Positions 34,439-44,521 of a DNA stretch of 64,000 bases are shown piece by piece (positions within the stretch are counted from its first letter, which is position 1; every line of letters starts with the position of its first letter). Under the pieces are notes generated by a model. It saw only the letters and a list, made by a program, of their open reading frames with translations. It was not told where the DNA came from and ran no database searches. Origin of the DNA: Xanthomonas sp. 10-10 (GTDB lineage: Bacteria; Pseudomonadota; Gammaproteobacteria; Xanthomonadales; Xanthomonadaceae); NCBI RefSeq assembly GCF_040182365.1, contig NZ_CP144460.1:806001-870000 (forward strand), written 5' to 3'. The position numbers and the translations under genes were made by a program.

Positions 34439-34771
34439 GGATCAAATGTATAAGCGCTGTTGCAATTACGCCATGTGCCGGAAGTATGGGGCATCAGCCG
34501 GTGCTGACGACGGGTGCGGCTTCATCGGCGTCGCCACGTGGGATCGCGGGATCGGGCGAACGAACATGGGGCGTGCCGATAGCCCGCTGATCGGTCGTGG
34601 ACCGCCGGCTGTGCAGATGGCCTGGCATGAAGGGCGGCGCACGTATCACACTGGCGCCGCCGCACTCATCTGGCTTGGGGGTCACTCGACCTTGTACAGC
34701 AGGGCCAGGGTGGATTTGCGTACGACGTTGCCGCAAAGCAGGTAGGGCTTGTTGGCGCTGGTTGGCTGGCG
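34439..34771. other. Intergenic stretch without a convincing gene
   Basis: This 333-bp gap lies upstream of the marR gene and downstream of the M1 peptidase gene. It presumably holds the marR promoter. Small open frames here lack ribosome sites and family features. Confidence 0.5.
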
Positions 34772-36118
34772 TCAGCCGCCCACGTTGTCGCCATACACCC
34801 ACTGCGCGAACAGCACTGAAAGATCGCGCCCGCTGGAGCGCTCCATTGCCGACTGAAGATCGTGACTGACGACCGTTTTGCCCGCATTATCCCGCGTATA
34901 GCGGCGCATGCCCGCCCAGAACGCCTGTTCGCCAAGCGTTTGCCGCAACTGCGCAAGGAATAGCGCGCCCTTGCTGTACTGCACGGCGCGGCGGAGACGT
35001 AACGAAGGATACTGGCCCGACCAGGCAAGCGGTTTGTCGAAGCCGGCGTCACGGGCAATGGCAAGCCGGCGGCGTGCTTCATCCAGCTCCTGCTGGTACG
35101 TCGCATCGCCAAAGGCGTGTTGTTTCCACGCGGCGACCATGAACGTGGTGATGCCCTCGTTCAACCAGAAGTCCTGCCACGACGCGCAGGTGACAAGATT
35201 TCCCCACCACTGATGCGCCATTTCATGCGCGATGATCCATGCCGAGGTGGCATCTTCCTGCTCGTCTTGCAGTTCTTGCGCACCGATGAGCGAGAACGTG
35301 GCCGCTTCCTGTGCCTCCTGTCCGGGGACCAGGAGCTGGGTGTAACGACGATCCGGCAGTGATACGCCTGCCGCGTTCGCAAAAAATGCGGCAATGGATG
35401 GTGTCTGCTGGAATGCAGTGGCCAGGTTCGCAGCCTGACCGGTGCCATCGAGATAGACGAACCTACCAGCGGTGGTATTGGATGACTGCTGCGAGAAGTT
35501 CCCGACCGCAAATCCGAACAGATAGGCCGAGTACGGCCTGGTAGAGCGCCAGCGGTGCAGCACCAGGCCGTTCGAAAGCTCCTGCCGGGGCAAGGCTGCG
35601 CCGATGCTCAGCGTCTCGATGCCGGCAGGAACAAAAAGATCCAGAGAGAAAGACGCTTTCTGGCCGGGGCTGTCCTGCAGGCAGACCATCCAGTCGCAGG
35701 CGAAGTAGCTGGTGTAGAAGCCGCTGGCTGCGCGGACAACTCCCTGCGCCGGCACGCCGACGATCTTGAAGGTGAGCCAGGCACGGTCACCTTTGGCAAG
35801 CGCGGTCGGCAACGCAAACGTGATGCCTTCGGCGGTGCTGGTCGTTGCGATCGGCTGACCATTCAGTTCGGCCGAGAGGATCTGCAGTGCATTAGGCGAG
35901 AACGTCAGCTGGGTGAGGTGGTCGGACGTGCTGCGCAGGCGAATGCGCTGTGCGCCGGAGAGCGCGGTGGTGGAGAGGTCCGGGCGCAACTGCACGTGAT
36001 AGCGCTCCACCTCGAACCCTGCGCCCGGCAGCGTCGGCGCTGCGGCCATCAGCGAAGACGATGCGAGTGCCAGCAGTGCAACCACGACCTTGTATCCCGC
36101 CAGTACCCGATGTGTCAC
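34772..36118 (-). CDS. Short secreted M1-family metallopeptidase
   Basis: This 448-residue protein has a signal peptide (VVVALLALASSSLMAAA). The zinc motif is HEMAH at residues 298-302, with the third ligand Glu321 (HExxHx18E). The usual exopeptidase motif GxMEN upstream is replaced by LIGAQEL, and the C-terminal helical domain of classical aminopeptidases is missing. It is a minimal M1 enzyme whose aminopeptidase function is uncertain. It overlaps the esterase gene by 4 bp (ATGA) as second gene of an operon. Confidence 0.85.
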   Translation of the reverse strand: MTHRVLAGYKVVVALLALASSSLMAAAPTLPGAGFEVERYHVQLRPDLSTTALSGAQRIRLRSTSDHLTQLTFSPNALQILSAELNGQPIATTSTAEGITFALPTALAKGDRAWLTFKIVGVPAQGVVRAASGFYTSYFACDWMVCLQDSPGQKASFSLDLFVPAGIETLSIGAALPRQELSNGLVLHRWRSTRPYSAYLFGFAVGNFSQQSSNTTAGRFVYLDGTGQAANLATAFQQTPSIAAFFANAAGVSLPDRRYTQLLVPGQEAQEAATFSLIGAQELQDEQEDATSAWIIAHEMAHQWWGNLVTCASWQDFWLNEGITTFMVAAWKQHAFGDATYQQELDEARRRLAIARDAGFDKPLAWSGQYPSLRLRRAVQYSKGALFLAQLRQTLGEQAFWAGMRRYTRDNAGKTVVSHDLQSAMERSSGRDLSVLFAQWVYGDNVGG

Positions 36119-37098
36119 TGCTGGCTCACCTCAGGAGTTTTTATCCCGAGCAAGGCCTTCAAGCCGTGCGTGGCGCCGCGTGGCCCGATGGTCAGGTGGT
36201 CCTCGTCGTTGAGAACTTCCAGCTCGACATGCAACGACGGATAGTGTCGTTCGCGCAGTGCCTGCGCCATGTTCCGTGCGTCGACGACCATGTCGTGATT
36301 CTGGTGATAGCGCACTTGCTCGTACTCGCCGACGTACATGTAGACCTGTGCCGGCAGGTCGGTATGCGAGGCAGCAAAGCTTGCCTCCTGCGCCACCATC
36401 GCGTGCTCGCCATACCAGTACGAAGGGCTGCCCAGGATGTAGCCGGCGAACATGTCCGGTGTGCTCAACAGGATCTGCGTGCCCAGCAGGCCGCCGTACG
36501 AATGCCCCAGATACAGGCGCCGCTGTTCGTCGGTTCGGTAACGGTTGGCAACGAACGGCAGTACGCGATCGCGCAGGTAACGGATGTAGTCGGCACCCTT
36601 GCCGTGGGTGGCAACCGGCGCTGCGCCCGGGCCATCCTCCGGTGTGGGCGTGTAATCGCGTCTGCGGCTCGGCATGGGCTCGTCGCCGACGGCGTAGGAC
36701 AGCCCGACCAGAATGAAATCGGCGATGGCCGGCCCTTCGCCGTTCAAACGACGCGCGATCTGCTTGACCAGTGGAAACGCATAGTCGCCATCGGTGGCAT
36801 ACAGCACCGGGTAGCGGCGCTGCGGATTGTCCGCATAGCCACGTGGCAGCGCGACGAAGACCTGGTAGGTTCGACCTGTTGCCGGATCGGGCACATCCCA
36901 GACCTGGGTATCGGCCAGTTCATACGGTTGACCATCGCCACGCTGGCCACCAGGCGCGTGAGCGGGCGTACGCGCTGTGGACGCTGGTGCCGCTGCGGCA
37001 GTGGGTGTCGGTGCTGGCGGTGGTGCCTTGCCGCAGCCAATCAGTAGCAACAGTCCCAATCCAGCCGATAACAGCTTGTTCAATACAGCCTCCTGCAT
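36115..37098 (-). CDS. Alpha/beta-hydrolase lipoprotein, siderophore-esterase-like
   Basis: This 327-residue protein has a lipoprotein signal (LSAGLGLLLLIGC) and a Pro/Ala-rich linker, then an esterase domain of the IroE/COG2819 type: YPVLYATDGDYAFPL, the nucleophile elbow GHSYGG, and a C-terminal His in NDEDHLTIGP. Relatives hydrolyse ferric-siderophore or other esters in the periplasm; the substrate here is not determined. Translationally coupled to the M1 peptidase gene. Confidence 0.83.
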   Translation of the reverse strand: MQEAVLNKLLSAGLGLLLLIGCGKAPPPAPTPTAAAAPASTARTPAHAPGGQRGDGQPYELADTQVWDVPDPATGRTYQVFVALPRGYADNPQRRYPVLYATDGDYAFPLVKQIARRLNGEGPAIADFILVGLSYAVGDEPMPSRRRDYTPTPEDGPGAAPVATHGKGADYIRYLRDRVLPFVANRYRTDEQRRLYLGHSYGGLLGTQILLSTPDMFAGYILGSPSYWYGEHAMVAQEASFAASHTDLPAQVYMYVGEYEQVRYHQNHDMVVDARNMAQALRERHYPSLHVELEVLNDEDHLTIGPRGATHGLKALLGIKTPEVSQQ

Positions 37099-37329
37099 GT
37101 GGTGAAGCGTGGTGCCGTTGCAGCGGTGCAGACGAGAGCTGGCTGTCGATACGTGGCGGACCGCGCGTGCCGGTTCTGTCGCGTTGGGTGCGTGCCGACA
37201 TCGACGATGCCAGCATTGCCGGAAGACGCGACTGACATGGCAACGTATAACACGGGCCGCTGCCAGGTTCCCGACGCTCGAAGAACTTGAGCGCCCGCGG
37301 AATCATCGAAAACCCGGGAGCACACTTGC

Positions 37330-37953
37330 TCAGTTCAGACGACCAACCACGCGCAACGCCGCGGCCGTGGCCATATCGTTCGGATTGGTGCCGGGCAGGC
37401 CCTGCGGCACGGCCATGCCCTTGCTGCGATAGAACTCGGTCCAGTATGGCGACACCTGACCGGTCTGCAGGTTCCTGAAGTTCATCGGTTGCAGCGCAAA
37501 CACGTGATGTGCGCGGAAGGCGCGCTCGATGAAGTCCGAGCAGTAATAACTGTTGTCGTCCTGCACGTAGGTCTGGTTGTACGGTTTGCCGAGCATGCGC
37601 CGCGCCTGCGCGATGGCATCGGAGATGGCAACGCGATGCTCGGGGGTGAGCCGGTACACGACGACCTGCCGGTGCCTGGCGGTGGCTTCATCGATGAACG
37701 CCTGCAAGGGTTGCTCGCGCGAGCCATGTTCGTCCGCATGCAGCACCACCTGCGTATCGCCGGCATGCGCCACCAGCGCGACATGGTCGAAGCTGAGCTC
37801 GCCCCGTGTGGCGGTCGCGTCGTCGATGGCGCCGCTCAGGCCGGTGCGTGCCGCGGTAACGAACAGCAGGTCGCCATCGTGCACCCGCAGCGCAAGCGCG
37901 GTGCCGGGCAATAAGGCGATCAGCAGCAACAACAGCACCGGGGCAATGCGCAT
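37330..37953 (-). CDS. YiiX-like permuted NlpC/P60 family protein, secreted
   Basis: This 207-residue protein has a signal peptide (MRIAPVLLLLLIALLPGTAL). It shows the permuted papain-like pattern of YiiX/YebB: DGDLLFVTA, His in FDHVALVAH and Cys in YYCSDFIERAF. The family includes lipid- or peptidoglycan-directed enzymes. The open frame continues to 38130, but the signal peptide places the start at 37953. Confidence 0.8.
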   Translation of the reverse strand: MRIAPVLLLLLIALLPGTALALRVHDGDLLFVTAARTGLSGAIDDATATRGELSFDHVALVAHAGDTQVVLHADEHGSREQPLQAFIDEATARHRQVVVYRLTPEHRVAISDAIAQARRMLGKPYNQTYVQDDNSYYCSDFIERAFRAHHVFALQPMNFRNLQTGQVSPYWTEFYRSKGMAVPQGLPGTNPNDMATAAALRVVGRLN

Positions 37954-38141
37954 GGTCTGAGCTTTCAGGACAACAGTGCCGGCATTATCGCCGGGATGCA
38001 TGCCCGCTGCGCCGGGCAGCGGGCCGCTTGCGTGCCGGCAGCGCCACGCATCGACGTCGCTGACCTGTAAACTGCCGCTGCCAGCGGGCGTCGCCGCCGC
38101 CATCGCGTCGCGGCAATCCTTTGTGTCCACTGGAGTGTTGC

Positions 38142-38477
38142 ATGCGTTCTGCTGCTACGTTGTCGCCGATGGGGCGGCTGTTTGCGGTTGCCGCCTTGAT
38201 CGAAGGCGTGACCTGGGCCGGGCTGTTGCTCGGCATGTTGCTCAAGTACGGCACACAGACCACCGAGGCGGTGGTGTGGCTGTTCGGTCGCCTGCACGGC
38301 GGTGCCTTTCTGTTTTACGTACTGGTCAGCGTGCTCGCCGCGCTGCGGCTGCGCTGGCCGTGGTGGGCCTGGGCGCTGAGCTTGCTGGCCGCGCTGCCGC
38401 CGTTGGTGACGGTGCCGTTGGAGATGTGGTTCCGGCGTATCGGCTTGCTTGGCCAGCGGCCGCCGTTGGCAGGTTGA
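38142..38477 (+). CDS. DUF3817-family membrane protein
   Basis: This 111-residue protein starts MRSAATLSPMGRLFAVAALI with EGVTWAGLLLGMLLKY, the DUF3817 pattern, and has three hydrophobic segments. A GGAG lies 7 bp before the ATG at 38142. Integral inner-membrane protein of unknown function; divergent from the YiiX-like gene. Confidence 0.82.
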   Translation: MRSAATLSPMGRLFAVAALIEGVTWAGLLLGMLLKYGTQTTEAVVWLFGRLHGGAFLFYVLVSVLAALRLRWPWWAWALSLLAALPPLVTVPLEMWFRRIGLLGQRPPLAG

Positions 38478-38656
38478 GGTGTTGCATGCGGGTCGCCCAC
38501 TTGCAACGCGGATCGGTGTAGGTTCGGTGCGCGCCGCACCAGCCAATGTGCGTGCAGTTTCTGCGTTGCAATCCCGTGCGGGGAATCGCGTACGCGTAGA
38601 CGCGGCAGCGCTCGTTTGCCACCATGCGCCTCTCAAGGACAGATCGTAGGGGCGAT

Positions 38657-40627
38657 ATGCGTGACTGGATGATGGGCGTGCTGAGTGTGCTGGCGTGGGG
38701 AGTGGCGAGCCCGGGATACGCGCAGGGCGCGCCGGAGAGCGTGGATCTGGTGCCGTATCTCAAGAGCGATCAGTTCGAGCGGATCAAGATTTCGCCGTCC
38801 GGTGCGTACTTCGCACTGACCATGCCGCTGGAAGATCGCACCGTGTTGGGCATCGTGCGGCGGCAGGACAAGGTGGCCACGGCCAAGGTCACCGGCGGCG
38901 TCAACAGCGTGGTGGACGATTTCTGGTGGGCCAGCGATGAGCGCATCGTGGTGTCGATGGCGCAGCGGCTGGGCTCGCGCGACGAGCCGGTGGCGATCGG
39001 CCAGCTGCATGCCATCGATGCCGACGGCAAGAATGCTCGACTGCTGGCCAGCCCGTACGGCACCAACCCGGACATCAACGGCGCGCAGTTGAAGATGGAC
39101 CTGGACCCGGCCACCTACATGCTGGATACCTTGCCGGGCGACGCGCGCAACATCCTGGTGTCGGCGGTTCCGTTCGTGGGCGATCCCAACGTCCGCATCG
39201 ACAAGCTGGACATCCAGACCGGCCGGCGCACGACCGTTGCCACCTCGCCGGTACGCCGGGCAGGATTTGTGACCGATCAGCAAGGGCGTATCCGCTTTGC
39301 CAACGGCCTGGACATCAGCAATGTCAGCAAGCTGTATTACCGCGACAGCGACGATGCGCCGTGGCGGCTCATCAACGATGCGGCCAGCAGCAAGCAGCGC
39401 CAGTTTCCGCTGGGGTTTTCCGCCGATGGCAGCCGCGCGTATCTGCAGGTGGAGCAGGCGGCCGGTACAGATGTGCTGGTAGCGTGGGACCCGGCAACCA
39501 GCAAGACGACACCGCTGTTGCACGACGATACCGTGGACCCATACCGCATCCTGCGCGATCTGGATGGCACCACGCCGATCGGTGCGTCGTACATGAGCGA
39601 TCGCGTGCGCAATCGTTTCTTCGACGAGACGTCGCCCACCGCCAGGCTGTACCGCAGCCTGGAAAAGGCCTTCGACGGCAACGCGGTCTATATCACCTCG
39701 GCCACCAGCGACCGCCGCCTGGTGCTGGTGTATGTGTGGAGCGATCGCAACAACGGTGACTATTACCTGTTCGACACGGTCAGCAAGAAGGCCGACCGGG
39801 TGTTCAGCCGCCGCGAATGGTTTGCGCCCGATGGCGTGCCGGCGACCAGGCAGGTGAGCTTCAAGGCGCGCGATGGCCTGTTGCTGCATGGCTATCTCAC
39901 CCAGCCATTGCATGCGCAAGCCGGCACGCCACGACCGTTGATCGTGATGCCGCATGGCGGCCCGTTCGGGATCTTCGACAAGTGGGAATTCGATGACGAC
40001 ACCCAGCTGCTGGCGGCAGCCGGCTACGCAGTGCTGCGCGTCAACTACCGCGGCTCGGCCAACTACGGCTATGCATTTACCCAGGCCGGTGCCAGGGAGT
40101 GGGGCGGACGCATGCAGGACGATGTCACCGATGCCACCCGCTGGGCCATCGGCGAAGGCATTGCCGACGCATCGCGCATCTGCATCTATGGCGCCAGCTA
40201 CGGCGGGTATGCGGCGCTGATGGGCGTGGCCAGGGAGCCGGCGCTGTATCGCTGCGCGGCCGGCTATGTGGGTGTCTACGATCTGGACATGATGGCACGC
40301 GATACCGGGCGCTCCGCGCGCTGGGCCAGGAACTGGACGGTCGATTGGCTGGGCGCACGCGACACCCTGGCCGCGCGCTCGCCGGTGACGCTGGCACGGC
40401 AGATCAAGGTGCCGGTGTTTCTGGCGGCCGGCGGCAAGGACGAGCGCGCGCCGATCGAACATACCAAGGCCATGGAGCGCGCCTTGAAGGGGGCCGGCGT
40501 ACCGGTGGAGTCGCTGTACTTCCCCAACGAGGGCCACGGCTTCTACACCGAGGCGCATCGGCGCGAGTACTACACGCGCTTGCTGGCGTTCTTGAGCAAG
40601 CAGCTGGGTGGCGGGACCGCGAAGTAA
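38657..40627 (+). CDS. Secreted S9-family (prolyl oligopeptidase-type) peptidase
   Basis: This 656-residue exported serine peptidase has a signal peptide (MMGVLSVLAWGVASPGYAQ). A beta-propeller region covers roughly residues 30-400, and a C-terminal alpha/beta-hydrolase domain carries Ser514 (GASYGGYAAL), Asp595 (GGKDERAP) and His627 (EGHGFY). It probably trims peptides in the periplasm. Confidence 0.92.
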   Translation: MRDWMMGVLSVLAWGVASPGYAQGAPESVDLVPYLKSDQFERIKISPSGAYFALTMPLEDRTVLGIVRRQDKVATAKVTGGVNSVVDDFWWASDERIVVSMAQRLGSRDEPVAIGQLHAIDADGKNARLLASPYGTNPDINGAQLKMDLDPATYMLDTLPGDARNILVSAVPFVGDPNVRIDKLDIQTGRRTTVATSPVRRAGFVTDQQGRIRFANGLDISNVSKLYYRDSDDAPWRLINDAASSKQRQFPLGFSADGSRAYLQVEQAAGTDVLVAWDPATSKTTPLLHDDTVDPYRILRDLDGTTPIGASYMSDRVRNRFFDETSPTARLYRSLEKAFDGNAVYITSATSDRRLVLVYVWSDRNNGDYYLFDTVSKKADRVFSRREWFAPDGVPATRQVSFKARDGLLLHGYLTQPLHAQAGTPRPLIVMPHGGPFGIFDKWEFDDDTQLLAAAGYAVLRVNYRGSANYGYAFTQAGAREWGGRMQDDVTDATRWAIGEGIADASRICIYGASYGGYAALMGVAREPALYRCAAGYVGVYDLDMMARDTGRSARWARNWTVDWLGARDTLAARSPVTLARQIKVPVFLAAGGKDERAPIEHTKAMERALKGAGVPVESLYFPNEGHGFYTEAHRREYYTRLLAFLSKQLGGGTAK

Positions 40628-40944
40628 GGGGTTGGCGTTCCATCAGGTGTTGCCTGATGGGGCGCATGATCTAGCGTGCCTGCGGTGATGATGCATGCAG
40701 CTTGATGCGTCAACTGCGGTGTGCGCGCCTCCATCTTTTGCGATGCGGTGTTGCGGCGTTTGCGTGCGCGGGTAAGGCGTCGCGGCCGGGTCCGCTCCTA
40801 CGGTTCTTGGGGGTCTGGTGGTGCCCATGACCGGGGCGGCACGACGGCGCAGGCCAGCTGCATCGCCGCTGTCCCTGCGCTCCCGGTTCAATGGCTCGAC
40901 CGCGCGGCACCGTCGATGGTCGACGATGCCGCATCCAGCGTCGC
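40628..40944. repeat. Intergenic stretch with a half-copy of the Xanthomonas palindrome
   Basis: Between the two convergent S9 peptidase genes, 40768-40802 carries one arm of the palindrome found at 674 and 58026 (GCGCGGGTAAGGCGTCGCGG, then GTCCGCTCCTAC). The other arm is missing. No gene is supported here. Confidence 0.6.
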
Positions 40945-43269
40945 TTACTTCTCCGGCATCGGCTTCATTTGATATTGCGCCGGAGGCGTGGCACCGAGCA
41001 GGTGCTGCACGAAATAGTCCCAGCGGCGGCGGGCGACGTAGGGAGTGAGCTCGCCGTAGCCATGTTTGGCGTTGGGCAGCATCAGCATGTCGAAGTCCTT
41101 GTTGGCCTTGATCAGCGCATCGGCGACCAGCAACGTCAGGTACGGCGGCACGTTGTCGTCCAGCGTGCCGTGCACCAGCATCAGCTTGCCTTTGAGCTTG
41201 CTGGCGTGGGTGGCGTTGGCCTGGTCGTCGTAGTTGGACGTGCCGTCCTTGTTGACGATGTGCTCGCCGTGATACTTCTCGGCCCAGTCGTCCTCGTAGC
41301 CGCGGTTGTCGTGGTTGCCGCTTTCCGACCAGGCCACCTTGAAGAAGTTCGGGTAGCGCAGCATCGCGGCGGTGGAGGCATTGCCGCCGCCCGAATGCCC
41401 CCAGATGCCGACACGGCTGGTGTCGAACCACCGGTAGCGCTGGCCGAGTTCCTTCACCGCGGCCACTTGGTCGGGCAGGGTGTTGTCGCCCATGTTGGCG
41501 TACCAGGTGTCGTGGAAGGTCTTGGAGCGCCACGGCGTGCCCATGCCGTCGATGGCGATGACGATGAAGCCCAGTTCGGCCAGCGACTGGTTGTCGCCAT
41601 GGCCGGCCAGGAAGCTGCGGCCGCGGACCGAGCCGGTCTGCGGGCCGGGGTAGACGTAGTCGATCACCGGGTACTTGCGTGCCGGGTCGAAGTTGCTGGG
41701 CTTGAACATCAGCCCGTACAGCGTGGTCTTGCCATCGCGCGCCTTGACCGTGATCGGCTCCGGCGGCACCCAGCCGGCGGCCTTGAGGCGGCTGATGTCG
41801 GCGGTGGCGATGGTGCTGAGCGTGCGCCCGTCGGCGGCATCGCGCAGCACGCTCACTGGCGGCGTGACCGAGGTGGAATAGGTGTCGACAAAGCGCTTGC
41901 CATCGGGTGACAGCGCGATGCTGTGGTCGGCGACCTCGGGCGTGAGCAGCACCGGCTCGCCGCCGTCCAGGCTCACCTTCCACAGCTGCTGGTAGTACGG
42001 GTCCACGCCCGCCACCTTGCCCACGCCGACAAACCATGCCGTGCGCGTCACCGGGTCCACGCGCAGCAGTTCGGTGACGTTGCCTTCGCCGGTGGTGATG
42101 GCGCGCTTGGGTTTGCCGGTGGCCAGGTCGTAGAGATACAGCTGGCCCCAATCGCTACGCTCGGAGAACCACACGGCCTCGTTGCTGCCGGGCAGGTAGG
42201 CCCAGTTGGCGGCGACCTGGCCGCTTTCGTAATAGGTCTTGGCGGTTTCGTCGAAGGCGGTGCGCACCGCGCCGGTGCCGGCATCGGCGATACGCAGCCA
42301 GACCTGCTTGTGGAAGCGCGAGGTCGAGGCGAACGCCAGGGTCTTGCTGTCCGGCGCCCATTTCACATCGTCCCACAGGCCCGGCGAGCAGCTGACGTCG
42401 TCGCACAGCGTGGAGCGGTGCTGGTCGGCGGGCATCTTCAGCCGCACCACGCTGGCACTGGGCACGTCGATGATGACGCGCTCGATCATGGTCACGTCCT
42501 TGTCGCCGGCCAGCGGGTATTTCCACGACTGCAGTTCCGGATGCCCAAGCTTGGTGCTGACCAGGTACATGTCGCCGGTCTTGCGCTGGTCCTGCTGGAA
42601 GGTGGCGATCTTGCGCGAGTCCGGCGACCACGCAACGATGGCGTTGTCGCTGTGCTGCCAGCCGGCGTTGTCGGTGGCGTAGCCGAAGTTTTCCACGCCA
42701 TCGCGGGTGAGCTGGGTTTCCTTGCCGGTAGCCAGCTCGCGCACCCACAGGTTCCAGTTGCGGATGAAGGCCTCGCTGCGCTTGTCCGGCGACAGCACGC
42801 CCGGTTCGGGCTTGTCCTGCGCATACAGCTTGCTGCAGCGCGCACGCGCGTCGCAGACCACGGCGGTATCGCGCACGTTGAGGCGGTAGCGGCCATCGGC
42901 GGTGACCTTGACCACCGGCGCGAAGGTGTCGGCCTTGAGCGGCTTGTCGCCGGTCTTCAGGAGCGTATTGAGCGAGGCGACCAGCGCGGACTGTTTGAAG
43001 ATCGGTGCGGTCTTGCCGGTGGTGGTATCCAGCTGCAGCAGCCGGTTGCCCTTGGCATCGTGATCGACATAGACCATATGCGTGGCGTCCAGCCAGTCGA
43101 TGCGGGTGGCGGCGTGGTCCACCAGCGGCTGCGCGGCGTAGTAGATCAGGCGCTCGGCACGCGCGTAATCGGCTTCAGTCACGCCCGCTGCCTGCGCGCT
43201 GGCCACGGCGGGCAGCAGGGCGGTCATCAGGGCGGTGAGCAGGTGGCGCAACGGCAACGGTGTAGGCAT
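40945..43269 (-). CDS. Dipeptidyl peptidase IV-family (S9B) secreted peptidase
   Basis: This 774-residue protein has a signal peptide (LLTALMTALLPAVASAQA) and a DPP4_N beta-propeller, then a C-terminal hydrolase domain with Ser626 (GHSGGG), Asp in VHGTLDDNVPP and His in NAKHGYGE. The region GNHDNRGYEDDWAEKY is typical of the family. DPP IV enzymes remove X-Pro dipeptides in the periplasm. The ATG at 43269 is preceded by a GAGG site. Confidence 0.93.
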   Translation of the reverse strand: MPTPLPLRHLLTALMTALLPAVASAQAAGVTEADYARAERLIYYAAQPLVDHAATRIDWLDATHMVYVDHDAKGNRLLQLDTTTGKTAPIFKQSALVASLNTLLKTGDKPLKADTFAPVVKVTADGRYRLNVRDTAVVCDARARCSKLYAQDKPEPGVLSPDKRSEAFIRNWNLWVRELATGKETQLTRDGVENFGYATDNAGWQHSDNAIVAWSPDSRKIATFQQDQRKTGDMYLVSTKLGHPELQSWKYPLAGDKDVTMIERVIIDVPSASVVRLKMPADQHRSTLCDDVSCSPGLWDDVKWAPDSKTLAFASTSRFHKQVWLRIADAGTGAVRTAFDETAKTYYESGQVAANWAYLPGSNEAVWFSERSDWGQLYLYDLATGKPKRAITTGEGNVTELLRVDPVTRTAWFVGVGKVAGVDPYYQQLWKVSLDGGEPVLLTPEVADHSIALSPDGKRFVDTYSTSVTPPVSVLRDAADGRTLSTIATADISRLKAAGWVPPEPITVKARDGKTTLYGLMFKPSNFDPARKYPVIDYVYPGPQTGSVRGRSFLAGHGDNQSLAELGFIVIAIDGMGTPWRSKTFHDTWYANMGDNTLPDQVAAVKELGQRYRWFDTSRVGIWGHSGGGNASTAAMLRYPNFFKVAWSESGNHDNRGYEDDWAEKYHGEHIVNKDGTSNYDDQANATHASKLKGKLMLVHGTLDDNVPPYLTLLVADALIKANKDFDMLMLPNAKHGYGELTPYVARRRWDYFVQHLLGATPPAQYQMKPMPEK

Positions 43270-43429
43270 GTGGACCTCATCAAAAGGGTGCGCGCCGACA
43301 ACGGCGGTGCAACCTCGCATGCTACGTGTGCGGGCAGGGCAAGCGACCCTGCCAAACGTCGTGCCTTGCTGCGGAACGAAGGTGTCAGGCGTGGTGCCGT
43401 CGTTGCCGCGCGGCCCGCGGCACCTGCGG

Positions 43430-44521
43430 CTACTTGCCCATGCAGCGCTTCCAGCGCTCGTTGACCCGCTGCGCAAACCAGGCAGTGGTCAGCGTGCGGG
43501 TGATCTTGGGGCTGTCCAGGGTGATGCCGGGCAGCACGGCACGCGGTAGCGGCTTGCCGGCACTGCGCTCGGCCAGTGCGAATACCTGGCGATACAGCTC
43601 GGTGTCTTCGAAATCGGCGGTGCTGCCGGCTTCCAGGGCGCGGCGCAGCTGCCGGTCGCTCATCGCCAGCTGGCTGCCTAGCGCACGTGCGGCGCGCTCG
43701 GTGCCGCCGGGTGCCTCCAGGCTGGCGCCGGGCGTGAGCAGGTCGCCGTCCAGCGCAAGCGCGATCCCGCTGGCCTTGCTCAGCGCGGCCTGGAAAGCGG
43801 CATTGCGACTGGCGTACCAACCGGCGTTGAAGTCGGCAAAGCGGTACAGCAGCGCGTCGTAGCTGGCGGGGTAGCCCAGCAGATGGGTGGTGCCGAACCA
43901 CAACCCGCCGCGGCGGCTGAACACCTCGTGGCGGATCGAGCTGTCGGGCGCGTACGGGTAGCGCGCGGCATGTTGTTCGGCAAACGCGATGCTGACCTGC
44001 ATCGGCCCGGCGGTGTGCACCGGATTGAGCCCGTCGAACAGGCGCGCGCCCAGCGGCACGCTGCCGGTGAAGTCTTCGAAGATGCGGCTCAGCTCCTGCT
44101 CGGTGCGCGCTGCGGCGATACGGGTGGCGTAACTGCGGCCATCCGGCGAGGAGATGCGCAGGGCGGCATCGACCATGAAGGCCGGGATGTGGTGCGCGCT
44201 GGCGCGGCGGTCGATCTCCGCGCGCGAAATCCTGCCGAGATTGGGCACGACCGGGTTGGCCTGGTAGGTCGACTCCTGCTCGGTCACCGCCAGCACGGCA
44301 CAGATGTGATCGGCGCTGGTGTCCAATGCCTGCGACGACAGCGCGACGTAGACATCGTTGGCCCAGCCCGCGCGGTCGGGCAGGCTGGCCGGCAGGCGCC
44401 GCGCGATATCGGCCTTGACTGCCTCCGGCGAGCGTTGCGGCGCGCGCGGTGCCTGGGTGGCGCAGGCCGTCAGCAGCGCGACGGCCATCAGGGTGAGCAG
44501 GCGGTGCAGGGGCAAGGTCAC
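43430..44521 (-). CDS. DUF1615-family lipoprotein
   Basis: This 363-residue lipoprotein (LLTLMAVALLTAC) matches DUF1615: TEQESTYQANPVVPNLGRIS and HTAGPMQVSIAFA, followed by GGLWFGTTHLLGYPA. The TEQES segment recalls lysozyme-like transglycosylases, suggesting a peptidoglycan role; this is inference. It lies 160 bp upstream of the DPP IV gene on the same strand. Confidence 0.85.
   Translation of the reverse strand: MTLPLHRLLTLMAVALLTACATQAPRAPQRSPEAVKADIARRLPASLPDRAGWANDVYVALSSQALDTSADHICAVLAVTEQESTYQANPVVPNLGRISRAEIDRRASAHHIPAFMVDAALRISSPDGRSYATRIAAARTEQELSRIFEDFTGSVPLGARLFDGLNPVHTAGPMQVSIAFAEQHAARYPYAPDSSIRHEVFSRRGGLWFGTTHLLGYPASYDALLYRFADFNAGWYASRNAAFQAALSKASGIALALDGDLLTPGASLEAPGGTERAARALGSQLAMSDRQLRRALEAGSTADFEDTELYRQVFALAERSAGKPLPRAVLPGITLDSPKITRTLTTAWFAQRVNERWKRCMGK

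Noticed and set aside
38633..40558. 641-residue minus-strand open frame opposite the S9 peptidase gene
   Set aside because: Shadow frame; the opposite strand has catalytic motifs and a signal peptide.
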